64,000 nt of DNA from Euphorbia lathyris (Eukaryota > Streptophyta > Magnoliopsida > Malpighiales > Euphorbiaceae): assembly GCF_963576675.1 (NCBI RefSeq), contig NC_088911.1, forward strand, positions 28,132,501-28,196,500, in the 5' to 3' direction. Every line of letters begins with the position of its first letter. Positions within the stretch are counted from its first letter, which is position 1. Position numbers and translations under genes: made by a program. Under the pieces are notes generated by a model. The model was not told the DNA's origin, searched no databases, and saw only the letters and a program-made list of their open reading frames with translations. This document shows positions 45,803-57,999 of this stretch, in pieces.

Positions 45803-47664
45803 TGTTGGAAATTAGGTTAAGGTATAGCAGCGGAAATATAAAAAAAATTTAACCTATTTCCATAAACCACAAGATCCGTTAACCGTTATTTCATATAAAG
45901 AGGGATAAGAAGAATTACCTCTTGATGATCAATCTACCGTTGTTAATGAAGTGCCCACAACTCTTCTCCGAGTTCCCAAACACGAAATAAAACACGGGAG
46001 GATTAATTTAGAATCAACCGTTGAATAACAACCAAAGTAGATTGCCTCTAACTAATCAATGCAAGATCAAGGATAAAAGAAATAGATGAAATCAATTGAT
46101 CGGAAGGAAGCCGTAGAGAAATCTCGTCCTCGAACTAGAGGTGTCGAATTTTCTCTCTCTCTCACTATAGGGATTTCGAAAATCTCATTAAGGTATTGAC
46201 TAGTGGATTTCAAAAATCCTAGGGGGGTATTTATAATCTTTTGTATCTAATCCCTAGTTAGATAGAATTAGGTTACTGAATAGGAATTCAATTCGGAATA
46301 GAATTCCTAATTATTATCTCATTATATATCTAATATATTAAGGATAATAATAATAACCTTATTGGATAATAATAGGAGTATTTTAATCTAATTAAAACTC
46401 CTAACTTATTTATCTCTTAATTAATTTAATTCATAATCCTAATCTAATTAGGAATAACAAAATCAAATTAATTATTCATGTATTCTAATTACATGAATTT
46501 CGACCCCCCCCCCTTGGTCCATGGGCCTTATTGGGCTCAATTGGGCTTCCATCAATTAATTAACATCTATCTCTCTTTTAGGTTCCAAGTCTTATGTGCG
46601 ACCCATTAGGTTCTTATTGCTTTTAGCCGTATGCAACATTATTAAATTAATTTTCAAAGAATTATATTTAATCTTTGCATAACGGAATGATGTACAGAGT
46701 ATGTGATTAGTAAGTCTGTAATCATTCCCCCAGAGCTATAAGAAGACAGGTTGATTCTGTCGTTAACCTTTCCGTATTAGTTACAGTATAATTCGATCTT
46801 TTATCAACTACATCCTTGAACTGAATCTTATGACCATGGATGATGTCAAGTCACATATAGCGAGACGTTCGTTTTACTTGTACAGGCCGAGTCAACTCAA
46901 ATAGATAGGTTAAGTGAAATCTGTATTTCAAGTCTTAAGCTATCACCTTGCAAGGATTTAGAGTCAAGTCTTCCACAAGCGATCCTTGGATGTATCTCCC
47001 ATTTATCGGGAGTGATAAATGCTCAATCCAATATATAACGATCCCGCAATCACTTCCTGTGATACCCAACGTCTACTGTTCACACCCTAGAGTCATCTCT
47101 GTTAAGGATCGTGTTACACCAGAGTCAAAGCGTCACATTCCGTAATCCAAAATACCAATTAATATTCCTTTGAGTCTGAGGATTAGTTATACCTATTAAT
47201 ACCAATGAGATGAACATGTGACAAGGATGAATCTACCCATCCTGTTATCTCAAATCGGATCCCCAATCCTAATGAACACCTTTTCATCGGATCTATGTAA
47301 CTGTCCAGATATCTATATATATGAAGCTTGTGAGATCAGCTTTCTGTCGGACAGAAGACATTGTTACATACAAGTCTCAACAGTGATATATCAATCCTAA
47401 ACATATCACTTGACTTGGGGTGGTTTTAAGTTTATTAGTTTATTATAAAGTTTTGTCTCACTTCATGCTTGTATGAACACTTTATAATCACTTTAAATAA
47501 ACTTACGGATTTCCTTTTATTAGACTTTATTTAGTGTTTAAAAGGGACTGCCTTTATATAGTTATAAAACTTATATCTCATTAAAACAAATGATATAAAG
47601 AACAATTCATTTACATTAAGTTTGTATCCTAGAACAATTGTCTATAGGACACTAAACCCCAACA
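45803..47664 (-). repeat. E4 3' LTR
   Basis: 1862 bases. It retains a segment (46164-46256) that is missing from the 5' LTR and includes a TATA box on the minus strand. Confidence 0.94.
46228..46235 (-). promoter_or_regulatory. TATA box in the E4 3' LTR
   Basis: TATTTATA reads TATAAATA on the element strand. The corresponding stretch is deleted from the E4 5' LTR at 53623/53624. Confidence 0.6.
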
Positions 47665-47678
47665 TACTCCCACTTGGA
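47665..47678 (-). promoter_or_regulatory. E4 polypurine tract
   Basis: TACTCCCACTTGG, read as CCAAGTGGGAGTA on the element strand, abuts the 3' LTR and is the likely plus-strand primer. Confidence 0.8.
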
Positions 47679-50636
47679 CTAAAGCCAATTGTTTCTAAAA
47701 CTTATCCCAGTAGAAGTTAAATGACGATCATGTACTTTCTGGGTTAAAGGCTTTGTCAACGGATCTGCAACGTTGTCCTCTGTAGGTACTCTTTCTATTC
47801 TCGCATCTCCTCTAGCCACAATCTCTCTAATGATGTGGTATCGCTTAAGGTAAGGCTTGGACGCATTATGAGACCGTGGTTCCTTTGCTTGCGCAATGGC
47901 TCCATTGTTATCACAATACAGTGTAATGGGATTTACAATGTCAGGCACCACACCAAGTTCTGTAATGAAATTTCTTATCCAAACCGCTTCCTTTGCTGCT
48001 TCCGCAGCTGCGATATACTCTGACTCGGTCGTAGAGAAAGCTACGCTTCCCTGCTTAGAACTCTTCCAACTGACCGTGCCCCCATTCAAGATAAACAGGT
48101 ATCCTGATTAGGATTTAAAATCATTCTCATCTGTGAGATGACTTGCGTCTGAAAATCCTTTTATTTTCAGATCACCTTCTCCGTACACTAGGAACATATC
48201 TTTAGTTCTTCTCAAGTACTTAAGAATGTTCTTGACGGCAATCCAATGCTCGTCTCCCGGATTCCCTTGGTAACGACTCGTTACAGATAACGTGAACGCT
48301 ACGTCAGGTCTAGTGCATAGCATAGCATACATAATCGAACCGATTGCGCTGGCGTACGGGACTACAGCCATGCGTCTTTTGTCATCATCGGTTTTAGGAC
48401 ATTGATGATTGTTTAACTTTACTCCATGTAGCATGGGTAAGTTATCTCGTTTTGATTCAAGCATGCTAAACTGATTAGCACCTTTTCAATGTATGTAGCC
48501 TGTGAAAGACCAAGCAGTCTTCTCGATCTATCTCTGTAGATCTTTATACCAAGTAAATAAGCTGTTTCACCAAGGTGTTTCATTGAGAAGTTACTAGATA
48601 ACCATACTTTTACCGACTGTAGTGGAGCAATGTCATTTCCCATTAATAATATATCGTCCACATATAGTATGAGAAATGCTATAGAGCTCCCACTTGCTTT
48701 CTTGTAAATGCAAGCTTCTTCGCAATTTTGTTCGAAACCAAATTGTTTTATGGTTTCGTCAAAACGCTTATTCCAGCTTCTTGATGCTTGCTTGAGTCCA
48801 TAAATGGATCTCTAAAGTTTGCAAACTTTATTTGCATCCTTCGATATGAAACCTTCAGGCTGCATCATATATACATCCTCAAGAAGGTTTCCGTTTAGGA
48901 AAGCTATTTTCACATCCATTTGCCAAATCTCATAATCGAAATGAGCGGCAATTGCAAGCATGATTCTGATTGATTTGGACATAGCCACAGGAGAGAAAGT
49001 TTCGTCATAATCAATTCCTTACTTCTGACGATATCCTTTCGCTACTAACCTAGCTTTGTAGGTGCTAACCTTTCCATCCATGTCTGTCTTCTTTTTAAAG
49101 ATCCACCTGCACCCAATGGGTATTATCCCTTCGGGTGGATCAACCAAAGTCCACACTTGGTTAGTATACATGGAATCCATTTCAGAATCCATGGCCTCAA
49201 GCCATGCTTTAGAATCTGGACTAGTAAGAGCCTCTTCGTAGTTTTCGGGTTCGTCGTCTAACACGGGAACCTCATTATCATCTCCCACTAGAAAACCATA
49301 TCTAACTGGGAGTTCACGAACTCTTTGTGATCTACGAATAGGTGGCACTGGAGTCTCATATAATGGGACTTCTTCGGGTACCTCAACCGCCTCTGTTGTT
49401 TCAGTCGGTGTTTCTTCTTCTTGAACTTCGTCAAGTTCAATCATGCTTCCCTTTTGTGTTTCTTCGAGAAACTCTTTCTCTAAGAAGGTTGCATGTTTGG
49501 ATACTATCACTTTCTGATCATCTGGATGATAGAAGTAATATCCCACAGTTTCCTTAGGGTATCCAATGAAGAAACATTTATCAGATTTCGAATCTAGTTT
49601 GTCGGACGCAATGCGCTTGACAAATGCTGAACAACCCCATACTCTCATGAATGAGAACACGGGTTTCCTACCAATGAACAATTCATATGGTGTGGAACTA
49701 GCGGATTTAGTTGGTACTCGGTTTAGGGTGAAGAGGGCAGTTTCTAAGACATAGCCCCAGAACGTCTTTGGAAGTAAGGCCATGCTCATCATGGATCGCA
49801 CCATATCTAGTAGGGTACGGTTTCTCCTCTCGGATACACCATTGTGTTGTGGTGTATAGGGAGGTGTCCATTGTGAGCATATCCCACATTCAGTTAGATA
49901 ATTCAGAAAATCATCTGAAAGATATTCGCCACCTCGATCAGATCGAAGCATCTTTATTTTCTTTCCTAATTGATTTTCTACTTCATTCTTGAAGCATTTG
50001 AATTTCTCAAAAGCTTCTGATTTGTGCTTCATTAAGTAGATGTAACCATATCGGGTATGGTCATCTATGAAGCTTATGAAGAATCTGAATCCTCCTCTTG
50101 CTTGGACTGACATAGGACCGCATACATCTGAATGAATGAGTCCTAGAGTGTCTGATACACGCTCACCTTTATTGCTAAAGGGTGTCTTTATCATTTTACC
50201 TTTTAAACATGATTCGCATATTTCCAATGATTCGAGATCGATTGGATCTATAAGCCCATCTGAATGTAGCTTTAGCATGCGTCTCTTGTTTATATGGCCT
50301 AAACGACAATGCCACAAGTAAGTTGAATTATCTAGCTTATGTCTTTTGGTATCAATTGCAAAAACAGGAATTTTGTCATCTAACACATAAATCTCATTTT
50401 GTGATATTCCTGAAAAATAAAAGATCGAATCTTTATAAAAATTGCAACTCTTGTCTTTTATTGAAATATGAAAAGCCGTCGTCAACAAGGCGGCTAATAG
50501 AAATAATATTTCTAGATATTCCTAGAATATCCTCAGGCTGCATCCGGTATCAAGTACCAAAAGATTCAGACTGTGAAATTTCAATATAAAACATACCAGA
50601 TGTTGAAGTCCCAGCTTCTTCCCCTTTTGAGGAATG
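47679..50636 (-). pseudogene. pol: E4 pol, several nonsense codons and a frameshift
   Basis: The protease region (about 50490-50636) is degenerate. From 50488 the frame holds the zinc site (LWHCRLGHIN, CESCLKGK), the integrase DDE core (IHSDVCGPM, RSDRGGEYL, NGVSERRNRT) and the start of reverse transcriptase. TAA at 49019-49021 and TAG at 48812-48814 interrupt the latter. The YVDDILLMGND active site spans about 48670. A frameshift near 48455 leads to the rest of the RT (SIMYAMLCTRPDVAF). TAA at 48108-48110 precedes RNase H (TTESEYIAA, CDNNGAI, ADPLTKPL). Judged by conserved family residues, at least two of the stops look like Gln codons changed by C to T. It is not functional. Confidence 0.9.
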
Positions 50637-51424
50637 CTAGGTACACCAACAGTTTCTTTTCCAATGCCCGTCTTTACCACAGAAGTGGCACTCTCCTTTG
50701 GGCTTCTTCACTTCCTTTCCCTTAGTTTTGTTGGGCATGGCTTTCTTACCTTTCTTGGGATATTTAGGATTGGGAGAATTCCCTTTCCTCTTCTTTGATC
50801 CCTCAATGACAAGAGCCGGTATGGCTTTGTCTTTCTTCATATTGGGCTCAACTGACTTGAGCATATTTGCAAGCTCTTCAAGAGAGGTTTGCAAGTCATT
50901 CATCTGATAGTTCATGATGAACTGTGAATAACTCTCTGGGAGGGATTGAAGAATTAAGTCTATGCTTAATTCGTTATCCATCGCGAATCCAATACTTGAA
51001 AGTTCGGTAATATAGCCAATCATCTTGACACAATGTGTCATGACAGATGTGCCCTCTTGCATCCTGCAACGATATAGCAACTTGGATATCTCGTAGCGTT
51101 CGCACCTAGTATGTTTCCCAAACAGCTCTTTAAGGTGCATGATGATGGAATAGGCATCCATTTCCTCATGTTGCCTTTGTAATTCCGGTGTCATCGATGC
51201 AAGTATGATGCATCCGGCATGATCATCATCAGCCTTGTGCTTCTGGTAAGCATCAATTCCCTCAATGGGAGCATCATCAGCAGAGAGAGGGGTATCGTTG
51301 TATCAAGTACATACCCTATCTTATCGAACTTCAAAACAATTTTGAGGTTACGAAACCAGTCGGTGAAGTTTGAACCATTCAATTTGTTATCGGTAAGAAT
51401 GTTTTGCAGATTGGTGTTAGTCAT
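50637..51424 (-). pseudogene. gag: E4 gag, frameshifted
   Basis: ATG at 51422-51424 starts a typical Copia gag N-terminus (KLNGSNFTDWFRNLKIVL). The frame is lost near 51300, giving an aberrant tail. The correct frame resumes at 51194 with MTPELQRQ and runs through the gag core (LPESYSQFIMNYQMN) to a basic region and one CCHC zinc knuckle, CHFCGKDGHWKRNC, with a stop at 50637-50639. One small indel explains the break. Confidence 0.88.
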
Positions 51425-53251
51425 GATTTTAGGAGTGTTTTAATTTAAAACTTGAGATGTGAGAAAGAGTAAACGTATGTTATTCATTTGCTTAAAGTAT
51501 GTCAATCTAAAATTATAGGCCTTTTGTTTATTTTAGATTGCTCCCACTATTTTGCCAAATTAATAGCCCTCCATATTAATTCAAAGAATTTCACAAATCC
51601 TTTAGTGAGCTAGGATCCTAACTCCTGAGATTTCGCCTTGAGTTTGCTCAACAAGCTAGTCTCATTCGTTAGGTAGATTCATGTAATCAATCACATCTTT
51701 AATGTGATTCCTAGGTTATTGGGTTACTAACCACATTAGTAACTAATATGCTATTCACATTAATCCCAACCATTTTGCCCATTAGTTTATGACAACATGA
51801 GTTTGCTCATCCAATTATCATAATCTAATTTAAGTATTACCCCATATTCATGAAAAGTAATTTTCGATAATTCAGGTGTTACCGAAAAGACCCCGAGCTT
51901 GAGTTTGCTCAACAACCCAAAGGCCCCCAGCACTGCCGGCTGAATTATAATATTAGGGAGGGGCAACCGATTTTAATAACTTGTTTATTTACTTAACTTT
52001 TTAATGAGGGATTTTATTTTAGGTCTCATAATCTAACTTAGTCTTGATTTGCTTTAGCATACATCAGACACATACATTCACATACATTGGCGTTATGGAC
52101 ATATCATCTAAATTATTCCGTCGAGCCAGAGACGGAATAAAAGGGCAAACCTAAGGAAATACTAACTATTACATATTTCTCTTTAGGTCCTCCGTCTTCT
52201 CCATGGCGCCTTGAAATTACATATTAATTTCTATACTACTAAAGAAAACTTCAATTGAATTGAAGGGAATCAGATGAGAGGAGAAATTACAATAGATAGT
52301 AGAAAGGCAGGACTCGCAGACCCTATTTCAAAAATACCAAAAGACTAAAAGAGGGTCCAAATATGTCCATAACTTCAAACATGCATAGACTCAATTAAAT
52401 AAATTTAATTGGTTGATTACATAACTATCTTACGTAATATTTATGTTAATCACATTAACTTATCAAATTAACTTTCATCCAATTTTACTTCTAATAGTTT
52501 CGTATCTTTTATATTAATTTTTAGATTAATATAACTATACAAAACTTTAATTATGCACGTCCCAATTATTTTGATTTTAATTCATTTAACATTTTGATTT
52601 ACAAATTGGTAAAACAAACTTTTAAACAAATTTTCATTCGATAATCAAAACAGAAAACTATCAATTTCTGAAACATGTATATTTAAAATATATAAAAACC
52701 GATTTTAAACAATCTAAAATTCAAGTGGGTCTCGGGCCGGGCCCGAGAGTGGGCTACTGCCGATTGGCAGCAGCCCTAGGGCGGCTGAACCGCCGCTGCC
52801 TTGCGGCAGCGGCGGCCAGGCGCCACACGCGGCTGCTGCCGCGCGACAGCGGCCAGTCGCGCCGTGAGGCGCGACTCGGGCTACTGTCGTATTTTTTTTA
52901 TATAATAACAATTTTATATATATATATATATATATATCAGTTCTAAAACGGTTTTAAAACGATTTTCGAAATAGGAAAAACTACTATAGATTTCCGTTTT
53001 ATCTTTAGAATTAATAAAACTGATTTTATCAATCTAACTATAAAACTAATTGATTTCGTTATAATGATTATCAACCAAAATAATTAGGAACATATGCATA
53101 ATCTATTTTAATTAACAATTTATTAAAACTTATTTATCCTTAGAATTAATTAATCAAAACAATTTGTTAATTAATCCTAACTATAAATATTTATTCAATC
53201 CTATTGAAAAACTTCTAAATTTTCATATATGAAATAACGGATTTAACGATG
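51425..53251 (-). other. E4 5' leader, long and noncoding
   Basis: About 1.8 kb between the PBS and the gag start, AT-rich except for the GC-rich hairpin island at 52727-52890. A TA run lies at 52915-52938. Such a long leader is unusual for Copia elements. No ORF is supported. Confidence 0.7.
52727..52890 (-). repeat. GC-rich chain of hairpins in the E4 leader
   Basis: Consecutive self-complementary units include CTCGGGCC-G-GGCCCGAG, CTGCC-GATT-GGCAG, GGCGG-CTGAA-CCGCC, GCCGCTGCC-TTGC-GGCAGCGGC, GCCGC-GCGACA-GCGGC and AGTCGCGCC-GTGA-GGCGCGACT. On the element RNA strand the fourth has a GCAA (GNRA-type) loop. Surrounding sequence is strongly AT-rich. Confidence 0.85.
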
Positions 53252-53263
53252 GCTCTGATACCA
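53252..53263 (-). promoter_or_regulatory. E4 primer-binding site (tRNA-iMet)
   Basis: GCTCTGATACCA, one base from the 5' LTR. Confidence 0.95.
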
Positions 53264-53264
53264 C

Positions 53265-55029
53265 TGTTGGAAATTAGGCTAAGATATAGCAGCGGAAATA
53301 TAAAAAAATTCTAACCTATTTCCATAAACCACAAGATCCGTTAACCGTTATTTCATATAAAGAGGGATAAGAAGAATTACCTCTTGATGATCAATCTACC
53401 GTTGTTAATGAAGTGCCCACAACTCTTCTCCGAGTTCCCAAACACGAAATAAAACACGGGAGGATTAATTTAGAATCAACCGTTGAATAGCAACCAAAGT
53501 AGATTGCCTCTAACTAATCAACATAAGATCAAGGATAAAAAATAGATGAAATCAATTGATCGGAAGGAAGCCGTAGAGAAATCTCGTCCTCGAACTAGGG
53601 GTGTCGAATTTTCTCTCTCTCTCGTTAGATAGAATTAGGTTACTGAATAGGAATTCAATTCGGAATAGAATTCCTAATTATTATCTCATTATATATCTAA
53701 TATATTAAGGATAATAATAATAACCTTATTGGATAATAATAGGAGTATTTTAATCTAATTAAAACTCCTAACTTATTTATCTCTTAATTAATTTAATTCA
53801 TAATCCTAATCTAATTAGGAATAACAAAATCAAATTAATTATTCATGTATTCTAATTACATGAATTTCGACCCCCCCCCTTGGTCCATGGGCCTTATTGG
53901 GCTCAATTGGGCTTCCATCAATTAATTAACATCTATCTCTCTTTTAGGTTCCAAGTCTTATGTGTGACCCATTAGGTTCTTATTGCTTCTAGCCGTATGC
54001 AACGTTATTAAATTAATTTTCAAAGAATTATATTTAATCTTTGCATAACGGAATGATGTACAGAGTATGTGATTAGCAAGTCCGTAATCATTCCCCCAGA
54101 GCTATAAGAAGAGAAGTTGATTCTATCGTTAACCTTTCCGTATTAGTTACAGTATAATTCGATCCTTTATCAACTACATCCTTGAACTGAATCTTATGAC
54201 TATGGATGATGTCAAGTCACATATAGCGAGATGTTCGTTTTACTTGTACAGGCCGAGTCAACTGAAATAGATAGGTTAAGTGAAATCTGTATTTCAAGTC
54301 TTAAGCTATCACCTTGCAAGGATTTAGAGTCAAGTCTTCCACAAGCGATCCTTGGATGTATCTCCCATTTATCGGGAGTGATAAATGCTCAATCCAGTAT
54401 ATAACAATCCCGCAATCACTTCCTGTGATACCCAACGTCTACTGTTCACACCCCAGAGTCATCTCTGTTAAGGATCGTGTACACCAGAGTCAAAGCGTCA
54501 CATTCCGTAATCCAGAATACCAATTAATATTCCTTTGAGTCTGAGGATTAGTTATACCTATTAATACCAATGAGATGAACAGGTGACAAGGATGAATCTA
54601 CCCATCCTGTTATCTCAAATCGGATCCCCAATCCTAATAAACACCTTTTCATCGGATCTATGTAACTGTCCAGATATCTATATATATGAAACTTGTGAGA
54701 TCAGCTTTCTGTCGGACAGAAGACATTGTTACATACAAGTCTCAACAGTGATATATCAATCCTAAACATATCACTTGACTTGGGGTGGTTTTAAGTTTAT
54801 TAGTTTATTATAAATTTTTGTCTCACTTCATGCTTGTATGAACACTTTATAATCACTTTAAATAAACTTATGGATTTCCTTTTATTAGACTTTATTTAGT
54901 GTTTAAAAGGAATTGCCTTTATATAGTTATAAAACATATATCTCATTAAAACAAATGATATAAAGAACAATTCATTTACATTAAGTTTGTATCCTAGAAC
55001 AATTGTCTATAGGACACTAAACCCCAACA
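53265..55029 (-). repeat. E4 5' LTR with promoter-region deletion
   Basis: 1765 bases. It lacks 93 bases (46164-46256 of the 3' LTR) at 53623/53624, including the TATA-like box. Confidence 0.93.
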
Positions 55030-55034
55030 TATGG

Positions 55035-55202
55035 GCCTTTAGGCTTTTTATCTTAATGTCTTATAAATCAATAAACTCAACATTGAACAAACACATTAGT
55101 GTGAATAAATCAAAGCATTTAAATTTAATGTGTTTAGAATATTTTTATCATTTACATAAATAATTTTGTCAAATCAAAATCATGTGGAAAGATGTTTCAA
55201 CA
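55035..55202 (-). repeat. E3 3' LTR, second part
   Basis: It resumes after E4 and the duplicated TATGG and ends TTTCAACA at 55202. Confidence 0.85.
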
Positions 55203-55745
55203 AACTCCCCCATTTTGATGTTGGCAAAAATATTCAGTGAAGAACTCAATGTTGAGCTCCCCCATGATAGTTGACCTTATATTACTCAATATACTCCCCC
55301 GTAAGGGTTGAGCTACTGACTTGGTTTTACTTTAAACATTTCAAGGTTTAATCAAGTAAGTCTAAGGTCAGTTTTCAGAAATAGGTCAGCTCATGGAACA
55401 TATTCTTTTTTTTAACCCAGTTTATGCGGAAGATTTAGATATCAGAGAGCGCTGAGTATATCTTTGTTCAATGTGTTTTAGTTAGGAGGACATATAAAAA
55501 GAGGTCAACATATTGATCAACACAGCAGACAATCATAAAGCAATGTAGACAATTAACACAGTTGATTTAATGAAGATGCGTTAAAGTTTATCACAAAACA
55601 TAAGTAAGCATCACATAAGATTGGTCAATATGAAAAAGAGATGCATGCATAGTTTTGGATTAATAGTCAACACAACAAAATACACAGGAAGAATATAAGT
55701 TTATCAAAAGGCTAAGTCTAGCATATCTAGTCAATCCTAGTCAAG
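55203..55745 (-). promoter_or_regulatory. E3 3' untranslated region with three polypurine tracts
   Basis: CTCCCCC lies at 55205-55211, 55256-55262 and 55294-55300, with the same layout as in E1 and E2. The rest is noncoding. Confidence 0.85.
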
Positions 55746-56298
55746 CTATTTTTTCTTGTAGTTGATCTGGACAGGATGGTTGATTTTGACAGGATGCTCT
55801 TTGGCTTTTCCCTTTTGTTTTTGCTGACTTCCAGATGCTTCTCCTGTATGCTGAGTTCTTTCAGCTTGTTCTTTCTCCTCCGTTTTGCCAGCAGCGGGAG
55901 GAGGAGGAGGAATGAAGGTGTTGTCGAGGGCAGCACGAGTTAAACGCACAGAGAATGCCTTAAGCTTGCACGTGCTTTCATTTATACCATCAAAAACAGG
56001 AACACCATCATCCAAGACAGAACGGGGAACCCTGACCGAAGCACTGAGCATACTTAGAAGGTATGCTTGAGACTTCCCAACCCAGGTTATACTGTCAGTC
56101 AACATGGCATAGGCTTGATGAAACATCTTAAGCAGAGCCGAGTCATAGTACTGACGTTGAGCATTTGAATGACGCACATGTTTGAAGATGGATTAGGAGT
56201 ACTGCAGAAGCTCATTCGTCTTGAGTTGGTCAGTTTCCATCTCTTCCTTACTCAAGTTGAGTAGACGGACAACCTCACTAATTTGCTCAATGGAGCAT
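55746..56298 (-). pseudogene. E3 downstream ORF, C-terminal part
   Basis: Homologous to the C-termini of the E1 and E2 downstream ORFs (RQYYDSALLKMFHQ, DDGVPVFDGINES), ending in a Lys-rich tail. An in-frame TAA just upstream of 56177 breaks it. The ORF is split at 56298 by E5 and continues at 63204. Confidence 0.8.
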
Positions 56299-57999
56299 TG
56301 ACGCGGCCTCACGCGGTTGTGGAGTGAGGCTGATCTTAGGGATAAGTGTACCCCGTCATTATCAAGTAATAAATCTGGAAAGTCCAGGTATAGAATCCAC
56401 TAGACTTATTTACCACAAGTATCGAATTACTAGGTCTCAGGTGTTATCTAGGCTTTGTGGGTTTTGAGTTTGTTTTCTTAAGTTAATCTGCTCCTAGGTT
56501 GAATTACGCTACTCCTAGCTAAGTTATACTAGTTCTAACTAAGTTATTCTACGCCTAATTAAGTTAAACTACTCTTAATTAAGTTAAACTACTCCTAATT
56601 GATCTTTCACTAATGCAATTACCCGAAGGAACATGGTATGAACGATAATAATGAAGTTAGGTTATTAGGTCTATTGGTTAAAAACCTAATCTAAGTCACT
56701 TGTATTCAAGGCGATTAACACTACTTACCCTCCTGAAGTTCCTAGTGCGTGATTCCCTTGTAAGGCCGAAACTAGGTCTAAGGCTCAGCAATTTGGGCTT
56801 AATCAACTAAGAGGTCGTCAATCTCCTAGACTCTGACTAGGTCAGATTCAGCTCACAATATGTGCCTACTCGATTTTGGGGCTTTTGAATGAGTTAAACC
56901 AATTGAATAAAGCGTAAGACAAGATTAAACAATTAAACATAGAACAAAATAAGAGCTAAAATATTATTAAAGATGAATGATAATGTCACAGGATACAATT
57001 AGCCTAGGATTCATAGACTGTATCAAAGAGTACAAACAAGGAAAGGTAAAAGGAGATACGAAAATCCCTTTCAAGGAACCTGTCTACTCTACAATCGGCT
57101 TCCTAGGTCTTAAGGACGGACCTTGAATATTCCTCGAGAACAGCTTTGAAGGAGCTTCAATGGAGGTCGAAGAAGATGGAGGAGATGGAGAGGAAATTCA
57201 AGGGGAAAGCTAAAGTAATTTACAAGTAATGAAAGATGTCTAATTACATTGGAAAAATCCTATTTATAGGCGTGGCTCGGGCCCTTTTCTTGACCTATTT
57301 TCGTGTCCTTATGCAGGTAGGAAGTCGTGGGGTCCATCGTGGCGTTGTGGGGGCGGAATTGGTCTTTTTGACCAATTCCCGTAGGTCTGCTCGCCAAGCA
57401 GGGCGAGCTGCTCGGCGAGCAGGCACTGCTCGTCGCGAGCAGGCACTGCTCGTCGCGAGCAGGCATTGCCTGCTCGCGATGAGCAGGCCCCTGAGGGCCT
57501 GCTCGGCGAGCTGGCCTACGAAGGCCAGCTTGCCCGAGCAGGCCCCTGAGGGCCTGTTCAGCGAGCTGGCCTAAAATAGGCCAGTTCGTCGAGCAGTTTA
57601 GCCCGATGCGCCCCTGCGCGGTCGCCGAAATGCCAATAATGTGTCTTTTCGCCCGAACTTATCCCTGCGCATGCACAAAAACTCCAAACAACATTAGTCC
57701 AAAGGCTAAATTGACCCGTCAATCGCTTATTTTGAGCAAACGCTTCGTTTGGTGCGACTTTTGACTGATCAATTAGCTTCAAAAGATAACGGAATTATAA
57801 TATGCATGCCATTTTGGCCGTATTTGCCTAAATCGATCATAAAACGAGCCTAAACAATGAAAAGTAAATAAAACATTTCCAATTTCTAACTAACTCACAC
57901 AAAAGCATTTAAATGCGAGAATTGCTCGCTTATTAACTAAATAACGCTAAAACCCGTCCTAAAACCGTACCCAAAGATAGGGGTTTTTGACCCCTATCA
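56299..57999 (-). repeat. E5 3' LTR
   Basis: 1701 bases. It contains a run of a 20-base unit, 'actcctaattaagttaaact', around 56505-56605 and a GC-rich hairpin cluster at 57386-57596. The inward flank at 58000 reads, on the element strand, 'agtgcgagaaggtt', a purine-rich primer typical of Gypsy elements. Confidence 0.92.
57386..57596 (-). repeat. GC-rich palindrome cluster in the E5 3' LTR
   Basis: Repeated GCTCGGCGAGC-like palindromes, a tandem 20-base duplication (57419-57458) and a long hairpin at about 57494-57546 with arms GGGCCTGCTCGG and CGAGCTGGCC around a TACGAA loop. The paired cluster in the other LTR has a different number and order of units. Confidence 0.85.

Larger units (their letters stand above)
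45803..55029 (-). mobile_element. E4, Copia LTR retrotransposon nested in the E3 LTR
   Basis: LTRs run TGTTGG...CCAACA. TSD TATGG lies at 45798-45802 and 55030-55034. The PBS matches initiator tRNA-Met. Gene order is gag, protease remnant, integrase, reverse transcriptase, RNase H. The sequence is unlike E1-E3, so it is another Copia lineage. The LTRs differ by about 35 substitutions, near 2 percent, plus one 93-base deletion. Confidence 0.93.

Noticed and set aside
52714..52946. Ala/Arg/Gly-rich open frames on both strands
   Set aside because: A consequence of the GC-rich hairpin island, open on both strands and without a homologous domain.
57386..57596. A CRISPR-like array of short repeats
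   Set aside because: Units are unequal, palindromic and without regular spacers, and the DNA is plant retroelement LTR.
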